A stretch of 46,332 bases of DNA, from contig JAKFDA010000026.1 of the NCBI GenBank assembly GCA_036676355.1, positions 1 to 46,332 of the forward strand, in the 5' to 3' direction. The DNA is from ZC4RG42 sp036676355. Its GTDB lineage: Bacteria > Pseudomonadota > Gammaproteobacteria > Burkholderiales > SG8-39. A program made the translations under genes and the position numbers. Shown piece by piece: positions 41,483 through 46,332 of this stretch. Every line of letters begins with the position of its first letter. Position 1 is the first letter of the stretch. The notes under the pieces were generated by a model, which was not told the DNA's origin, ran no database searches, and was given only the letters and a program-made list of their open reading frames with translations.

Positions 41483-42571
41483 TCAGGTGTTCTGCACCAC
41501 GATATTGGGAAATTTCGAGCTCATATCCTTCGACTGTTCGGCGATTTTCACCGCCACGCGCCGCGCGATCTGTCTATAGATTTCCGCGGCGCGACTGTCC
41601 GGATCGGACACCACGGTGGGCTTGCCCGAATCGGCCTGCTCGCGAATGCGTATATCGAGCGGCAGCGCACCCAGCAGCTCGGTGTCGTAGTCGCCGCACA
41701 TGCGCTCCGCACCGCCTTCGCCGAAGATGTGCTCTTCGTGGCCGCACTTCGAACAGATGTGGATCGACATGTTCTCGATCACACCGAGAATCGGAATGCC
41801 GACTTTCTCGAACATCTTGAAACCGCGACGCGCATCCATCAGGGCAATGTCCTGCGGCGTGGTGACGATCACCGCGCCGGTGACCGGCACTTTCTGGGAC
41901 AGGGTCAACTGGATGTCGCCGGTGCCCGGCGGCAGATCGATGATCAGATAATCGAGATCGTCCCAGCGCGTGTCGCGCATGAGCTGTTCGAGCGCCTGCG
42001 TCACCATCGGGCCGCGCCACACCATCGGCTCGTCGGGGTCGATCAGGAAGCCGATCGAACTGGCTTGAATACCGTGATTGAGCATCGGGTCGATGGTCTT
42101 GCCGTCCGGTGAAGTGGGACGGCCGCTGATACCGAGCATGGTCGGTTGCGACGGGCCGTAGATGTCGGCATCGAGAATGCCGGCGCGCGCACCTTCCGCG
42201 GCAAGCGCCAGCGCCAAGTTGACCGCGGTCGTCGATTTACCCACGCCGCCCTTACCGGATGCAACCGCGATAATGTTCTTCACGCCGGGGATCAGTTTCA
42301 CGCCGCGCTGCACGGCGTGTGAAACGATCTTGCTGCGGACGTTCACGTTGACATTGCCGACGCCCGGCAACGCGCGCAGTTTGGCGGTCACTTCCTTGCG
42401 CACCGGCTCGATCTGGGTCTTGGCCGGATAGCCAAGCTCGATATCGAGCGACACATCATTGCCGGCAACCTTGAGGTTGCGCACCCATCTGGTCGTGACG
42501 TAATCCTTGCCGGTACTCGGGTCGATGATCTGTTTGAGAACGCCCTGGACGTCCGCTTCGCTGATAGCCAT
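41483..42571 (-). CDS. apbC: iron-sulfur cluster carrier ATPase ApbC/Mrp
   Basis: 362 aa. The N-terminal MIP18/DUF59 domain (about 1-85) is followed by a P-loop ATPase with the deviant Walker A GKGGVGKS at 106-113, DADIYGPSQP, and IIDLPPGTGD. The cluster-binding CxxC is C273/C276 in HICSKCG, which bridges the homodimer. It loads [4Fe-4S] clusters onto apoproteins; IspH in this window is one kind of client. Divergent from metG, with a 194-bp gap. Confidence 0.96.
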   Translation of the reverse strand: MAISEADVQGVLKQIIDPSTGKDYVTTRWVRNLKVAGNDVSLDIELGYPAKTQIEPVRKEVTAKLRALPGVGNVNVNVRSKIVSHAVQRGVKLIPGVKNIIAVASGKGGVGKSTTAVNLALALAAEGARAGILDADIYGPSQPTMLGISGRPTSPDGKTIDPMLNHGIQASSIGFLIDPDEPMVWRGPMVTQALEQLMRDTRWDDLDYLIIDLPPGTGDIQLTLSQKVPVTGAVIVTTPQDIALMDARRGFKMFEKVGIPILGVIENMSIHICSKCGHEEHIFGEGGAERMCGDYDTELLGALPLDIRIREQADSGKPTVVSDPDSRAAEIYRQIARRVAVKIAEQSKDMSSKFPNIVVQNT

Positions 42572-42693
42572 GCTTTCACTCCGGTAGGTCGTCTGGATTC
42601 CCGCCCGAAAGTCAGGCAGGCAATGGACGGGAAGAATTTGGGATCGCCAGCTAGTCTATCAAACTGCGAGTAGGAAAGCCTTCGCAGGCACGC

Positions 42694-42699
42694 TAGAAT
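42694..42699 (+). promoter_or_regulatory. -10 element of metG
   Basis: TAGAAT in the context CGCTAGAATCC, the same as at rpsT. A -35-like TAGGAA lies at 17-bp spacing. The predicted start gives a leader of about 60 nt to the metG ATG. No SAM- or Met-responsive riboswitch fold is apparent. Confidence 0.45.
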
Positions 42700-42765
42700 C
42701 CCGCATCCGTGTAGGGGAATTCCGACCCACGCACGAGCCCGCACAAACGCCAATCGACTGCCTCC

Positions 42766-44877
42766 ATGCCCCGCCGCATTCTTGTCACTTCCGCATTGCC
42801 CTACGCCAACGGCGCCATCCATCTCGGCCACCTGGTCGAATACATTCAGACCGATATCTGGGTGCGCTTCCATAAAATGCAGGGACACGAAGTGCATTAC
42901 GTCGGTGCGGACGACACCCACGGCACGCCGATCATGCTGCGCGCGGAAAAGGAAGGCATTACGCCCGAGCAACTGATCGAGCGCGTCTACAAGGAGCACA
43001 CGCGCGATTTCTTCGGTGGCATCGACACGCTCGCCAAAGGCGAGTTCGGCGGCTTCCACATCGGCTTCGACCATTACTACAGCACGCACAGCGCGGAGAA
43101 CCGCGCGTACTGCGAAGACATCTACCGCGCGCTGGAAGCGAAGGGCTTGATCGCGCGCCGCTCGGTCGAACAGTTCTACGATCCGGTCAAGAACCTGTTT
43201 CTGCCCGACCGCTACATCAAGGGCGAGTGCCCCAAATGCGGCGCCAAGGATCAGTACGGCGACAACTGCGAGGTGTGCGGCGCGAGCTATGCGCCCACCG
43301 ACTTGAAGAACGCCTATTCGACCGTGTCCGGCGCGACGCCGGTGCGCAAGGCGTCCGAACATTATTTCTTCCGCCTTTCCAGCCCGGAATGCGTGGACTT
43401 TCTGCGCAAATGGACGCGCGAGGAAGGCCGCCTGCAACCTGAAGCCTCGAACAAGATGCAGGAATGGCTGGGCAAGGCCGGCGAGGACAAGCTATCCGAC
43501 TGGGATATCTCGCGCGATCCGCCCTACTTCGGCTTTCCCATTCCCGGCACGAACGAACAGAAGTTCTTCTACGTCTGGCTCGATGCGCCGGTCGGCTATT
43601 TCGGAAGTTTCAAGAACTACGCCACGACACGCGGCGGCCTGAATGCCGACGAATTCCTGCGCCCCGGCCACAACACCGAGATGGTGCATTTCATCGGCAA
43701 GGACATTCTCTACTTCCACGCGCTGTTCTGGCCGGCGATGCTCGAACACGCCGGTTATCGCACGCCGACGAAAATCTTCGCGCACGGCTTCCTCACCGTG
43801 AACGGCGAAAAGATGTCCAAATCGCGCGGCACTTTCATCACCGCCGAAAGTTACCTCGCGCAAGGTCTCAATCCGGAATGGCTGCGCTATTACTACGCCG
43901 CCAAGCTCGGCCCGACCATGGAAGACATCGACCTCAACCTCGATGACTTCGTCGCGCGCGTCAACAGTGACCTGGTCGGCAAGTTCGTCAATATCGCCAG
44001 TCGTTGCGCGGGATTCATCAACAAGCGCTTCGAAGGGCGACTGTTCGGCGTCGAAACGGGCAATACGCTCATTCGCGACATGCAGGCGGCGGCGAGCGAG
44101 ATCGCGGCGCATTACGACGCGCGCGAATACGGCAAGGCGATGCGCGAGATCATGGCGCAGGCCGATGCCGCAAACGCCTTCGTTGATCATGTCAAGCCGT
44201 GGGAACTCGCCAAACAACCCGAGGCGGGCACGCAACTGCAGCAGGCATGCAGCGACGCACTGAACGTCTTTCGCCTGCTCACGCTCTATCTCAAGCCGGC
44301 GCTGCCGAAACTGGCGGCGCAGGTCGAACGCTTTCTCGGCATCGAAGCGCTGCAATGGGCGGATGCGCAAAGCCTGCTTCCCGCCGGACATCGGATCAAC
44401 GCCTACGAGCACCTCATGACGCGTGTGGACGTGAAACAGATCGAAGCCCTGACTGCGGCCAACAAGGAAAATCTGCAGGCACAAGCACCGGCAACGCGCG
44501 CCAAAAGCACCGCACCCGCGGGCGAACCGACATTCATTTCGATCGACGATTTCGCCAAAGTCGATCTGCGTATCGCGCGCATCGCCAAAGCCGAACATGT
44601 CGAAGGCGCCGAGAAATTGCTCAAGCTGACGCTCGATATCGGCGACGAAACGCGCACCGTCTTCGCCGGTATCAAGTCGGCCTACGATCCGGCGCAACTG
44701 CAAGGCCGCCTCACCGTCATGGTCGCCAACCTTGCGCCGCGCAAAATGAAGTTCGGCGTGTCGCAGGGCATGGTGCTGGCCGCGTCGTTCGACAGCAAGG
44801 AGCCGGCGGCAAAAGGGACCGGGCTGTATATCCTCAGCCCCGACTCGGGCGCGCAACCCGGCATGCGGGTCAAGTAA
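42766..44877 (+). CDS. metG: methionyl-tRNA synthetase
   Basis: 703 aa. The class I motif HLGH is at 19-22 and KMSKS at 349-353. A zinc knuckle has cysteines 155, 158, 168 and 171 (CPKC and CEVC), placing it in the MetG1 class with one zinc. The C-terminal 105 residues are an EMAP-II/Arc1p-like tRNA-binding domain (DFAKVDLRIARI, VMVANLAPRKMKFGVSQGM) that also gives the dimer. The length equals the E. coli type. Monocistronic by appearance: own promoter, hairpin downstream. Confidence 0.98.
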   Translation: MPRRILVTSALPYANGAIHLGHLVEYIQTDIWVRFHKMQGHEVHYVGADDTHGTPIMLRAEKEGITPEQLIERVYKEHTRDFFGGIDTLAKGEFGGFHIGFDHYYSTHSAENRAYCEDIYRALEAKGLIARRSVEQFYDPVKNLFLPDRYIKGECPKCGAKDQYGDNCEVCGASYAPTDLKNAYSTVSGATPVRKASEHYFFRLSSPECVDFLRKWTREEGRLQPEASNKMQEWLGKAGEDKLSDWDISRDPPYFGFPIPGTNEQKFFYVWLDAPVGYFGSFKNYATTRGGLNADEFLRPGHNTEMVHFIGKDILYFHALFWPAMLEHAGYRTPTKIFAHGFLTVNGEKMSKSRGTFITAESYLAQGLNPEWLRYYYAAKLGPTMEDIDLNLDDFVARVNSDLVGKFVNIASRCAGFINKRFEGRLFGVETGNTLIRDMQAAASEIAAHYDAREYGKAMREIMAQADAANAFVDHVKPWELAKQPEAGTQLQQACSDALNVFRLLTLYLKPALPKLAAQVERFLGIEALQWADAQSLLPAGHRINAYEHLMTRVDVKQIEALTAANKENLQAQAPATRAKSTAPAGEPTFISIDDFAKVDLRIARIAKAEHVEGAEKLLKLTLDIGDETRTVFAGIKSAYDPAQLQGRLTVMVANLAPRKMKFGVSQGMVLAASFDSKEPAAKGTGLYILSPDSGAQPGMRVK

Positions 44878-44935
44878 AAGCGCTCGCGCCGCCATAGGAA
44901 AACATCTCGGGCAGGAACCCGCGATCTCCCCTTAC

Positions 44936-44969
44936 GGGACGGCGGAACGGAGCACCGCTCCGCCGTCCC
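44936..44969 (+). terminator. hairpin downstream of metG
   Basis: GGGACGGCGGA and TCCGCCGTCCC form an 11-bp stem around a 12-base loop. An outer GCGCCGC/GCGGCGC pairing (44887-44893 with 44979-44985) would place TTCTTTAATT right after the structure, so the functional terminator may be this larger fold. Confidence 0.5.
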
Positions 44970-45074
44970 GCGTTCATCGCGGCGCTTCTTTAATTCCCGC
45001 TGTTTGCCCGCGCCAAACGCAATGAGGCAAGGTATCCTCACCGCCTTTATGAATTCCCGCCCGCGCTGATCTCC

Positions 45075-45488
45075 ATGAGTCTTCTTTTTATCGGTTGGTT
45101 CTACACCATCCTCAGCGTGCTGGCGCTTGGCGCCGGCATCTACATCGTCAAAACGCTGCGCAAGCAGGGCAAGCAGCCGCTCGGCCTGCTTGACTCGCTG
45201 CTGTTCGGCGTGTGGTTTCTCGGACTGGCCGGCGGCATGGGCATATTGCTGCGCGCCGTATGGGGCTTACAGGCGCTCGAATATTTCTGCTGGGCGCTCA
45301 TCGTGCTGACCTGCGTTTCCATTGCCAAACGCTTCCGCGAAATCAAACGTCAGTCGCGCGAGCGCCACATCAACTGGCTGGGTGCACTGTCCGGCCTGCT
45401 GGTGGTTTCGATACCGATCGTGTTCCTCTGCTATGCCACCATTTCCGCGCTGCGCAACGACGCCACGCGCGCCGCGTTCGGACTCTAA
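45075..45488 (+). CDS. four-helix membrane protein, unknown function
   Basis: 137 aa with four predicted transmembrane segments (about 4-25, 39-60, 66-83, 104-126), separated by short basic loops (KTLRKQGKQ, KRFREIKRQSRERH). No signal for a known family. The positive loops predict a cytoplasmic side after TM1 and TM3. ATG 45075 has no strong Shine-Dalgarno sequence. The acylphosphatase gene starts 10 nt after its stop and is probably cotranscribed, which says little about function. Confidence 0.7.
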   Translation: MSLLFIGWFYTILSVLALGAGIYIVKTLRKQGKQPLGLLDSLLFGVWFLGLAGGMGILLRAVWGLQALEYFCWALIVLTCVSIAKRFREIKRQSRERHINWLGALSGLLVVSIPIVFLCYATISALRNDATRAAFGL

Positions 45489-45498
45489 CGCCCATAGC

Positions 45499-45768
45499 AT
45501 GGCCAGGCATTTGCTCATCACCGGTCTGGTGCAGGGCGTTGCTTACCGTGAATCGATGTGTCGCGAAGCGGCGCGACTGGGCATCAGCGGCTGGGTGCGC
45601 AACCGGCTCGACGGTTCGGTCGAGGCGGTTATCGATGGCGAGGACGCGGCGATCGCGGCGATGCTGAACTGGGCACGGCGTGGCCCGCCGGCGGCGCGTG
45701 TGGCCGACGTCGCCGTCAGCGAATGCGACGAACGCTGCGTCAATTTCATCAGACGTCCGACGGCGTAG
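45499..45768 (+). CDS. acyP: acylphosphatase
   Basis: 89 aa, typical size. The active-site loop GLVQGVAYR ends with the phosphate-binding R17, and catalytic N35 is in GWVRNRLDGSVEAVIDG. It hydrolyses acyl phosphates such as acetyl or carbamoyl phosphate in the cytoplasm. ATG 45499 is chosen because the conserved fold begins here; the open frame upstream overlaps the membrane-protein gene in another frame. The C-terminus ends earlier than usual, with FIRRPTA in place of the common F-x-I-x-Y. Confidence 0.93.
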   Translation: MARHLLITGLVQGVAYRESMCREAARLGISGWVRNRLDGSVEAVIDGEDAAIAAMLNWARRGPPAARVADVAVSECDERCVNFIRRPTA

Positions 45769-45842
45769 CGCCGCCATCGGCGTACATTGGCGCATGAGCG
45801 AGCCGACCCTCACGGCTCACGAGGAGCGCAGATGCGAATTAG

Positions 45843-46118
45843 GGAATGCCTGATTAAGTGCCGAGGATGGTCGCGAGTGCGGGACCGCGAAGGGCGGAGC
45901 AGGTTCCATCGGCCTCATCGATGGATGCGACCCCGCAGCGGGCTGTGATGGGCCGGTTCATTCGCGTTCCTTCATGTGCCTTTGCGGTCGCATCCCCTGA
46001 AGGGGCCCCTGCTCCACGCGCCGGCACATGGCTGTACGAGCGAGGACAAAGCAATCAATCGCTTACGCGAAACGATCTAGCGATCGCCATGATCAAATGA
46101 TCTTAATTCAGAGCTTCC
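45843..46118. mobile_element. 276-bp MITE-like element with inverted terminal repeats
   Basis: The left end GGAATGCCTGATTAAG (45843-45858) is an imperfect inverted copy of the right end, which on the minus strand reads GGAAGCTCTGAATTAAG (46118-46102). The ends are bordered by TTAG (45839-45842) and CTAG (46119-46122), both fitting the YTAR target of IS5-type insertions. The interior has no convincing transposase; reading frames on both strands look non-genic. It is probably a non-autonomous derivative or remnant of an IS5-like element. It covers most of the 328-bp stretch between acyP and the LPMO-like gene; 45769-45838 shows nothing else. Confidence 0.55.
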
Positions 46119-46332
46119 CTAGAAATCTGCTGTCGATCGTCTCCGCGCTGATCGGCACTGCCATCGTCCCGCAGCAGGCGATTGCGCATTTCGTGCTCGA
46201 GGCGCCCGAATCATGGATGGTGCAAAGCCAGATCGGGGATCCGCAGAAGCCGGCGCCATGCGGCATCGCATCCGCACAGGACGGCACCCCCAGCAACATC
46301 ATCACCAAAGTGACCGGCGGCCGGAAGCTGCG
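46097..46332 (+). CDS. secreted LPMO-like protein, 5' part (SCE4755-type)
   Basis: 78 codons plus one partial, cut by the window end. A hydrophobic signal peptide (NLLSIVSALIGTAIVPQQAIA) is followed by HFVLEAPESWMVQSQIGDPQKPAPCG. Cleavage after AIA would expose an N-terminal histidine, the copper-brace hallmark of lytic polysaccharide monooxygenases, and the following motif resembles the SCE4755 family of LPMO-like proteins as I recall it. The ATG and the first codons (MILIQSFPR) lie in or at the edge of the right terminal repeat of the MITE-like element. An in-frame ATG at 46028 also lies inside the element. No Shine-Dalgarno sequence is seen. Confidence 0.6.
   Translation, partial: MILIQSFPRNLLSIVSALIGTAIVPQQAIAHFVLEAPESWMVQSQIGDPQKPAPCGIASAQDGTPSNIITKVTGGRKL

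Noticed and set aside
45854..46100. Open frames of 66 codons (minus) and 80 codons (plus) inside the MITE-like element
   Set aside because: Both are low-complexity, lack start signals, overlap each other and show no transposase motif. They are treated as non-coding interior of the element.

Overview
The window looks like core chromosome of a betaproteobacterium (Burkholderiales/Nitrosomonadales type; genus not resolved). The evidence is gene order and family content: a ribF-ileS-lspA-ispH operon, murJ next to rpsT, a DUF3579 gene beside argD-argF-argG, xseB-ispA-dxs-folE2, and an Orn/Lys/Arg decarboxylase-dcd-apbC-metG block. Base composition is GC-rich (about 60% by eye) and coding density is high.

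Layout: (1) 1-7146, minus strand: tRNA-Thr(CGU) and the type IV pilus minor-pilin/tip operon pilE-fimT-pilV-pilW-pilX-pilY1. (2) 7354-12523, minus: ispH, lspA, ileS, ribF (isoprenoid synthesis, lipoprotein maturation, translation, flavin cofactors). (3) 12699-15791, minus: a PEBP-family protein, a SirB1/TPR protein and the lipid II flippase murJ. (4) 15905-20695: rpsT, a DUF3579 gene, a small conserved protein and the arginine genes argD-argF-argG, closed by a very long palindromic terminator. (5) 20736-28677: a FAH-family enzyme, a BMP-type lipoprotein, yajQ, a glutamine amidotransferase, a retropepsin-like protease, folE2, and the isoprenoid precursor genes dxs and ispA with xseB. (6) 28973-33578, plus: a Rieske oxygenase, a sulfurtransferase, a DUF2784 membrane protein, a receiver-like/Ser-Thr kinase fusion and thyA. 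(7) 33681-37522, minus: a two-component island with the order kinase - QseG-like lipoprotein - sigma54 response regulator - small lipoprotein, followed by a near-perfect sigma54 promoter and an intrinsic terminator about 110 nt apart with no gene between them. (8) 37635-44877: folA, an Orn/Lys/Arg decarboxylase with a long leader, dcd, apbC, metG. (9) 45075-46332: a membrane protein, an acylphosphatase, a 276-bp MITE-like element, and the 5' part of a secreted lytic-polysaccharide-monooxygenase-like gene.

Most genes are housekeeping. Four things stand out. First, the GlrK-QseG-GlrR-like island sits next to a predicted sigma54-driven small RNA, which resembles the enterobacterial GlrR-GlmY logic but has a different sequence and position. 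Second, the decarboxylase leader holds a good sigma70 promoter, a nearly leaderless 29-codon ORF and an intrinsic terminator only 30 nt before the start codon, which suggests attenuation. Third, a short inverted-repeat element has landed at the head of the LPMO-like gene and appears to supply its start codon. Fourth, argD also has a terminator-like hairpin between its likely promoter and its start.

All calls come from reading the sequence; no database search was run.
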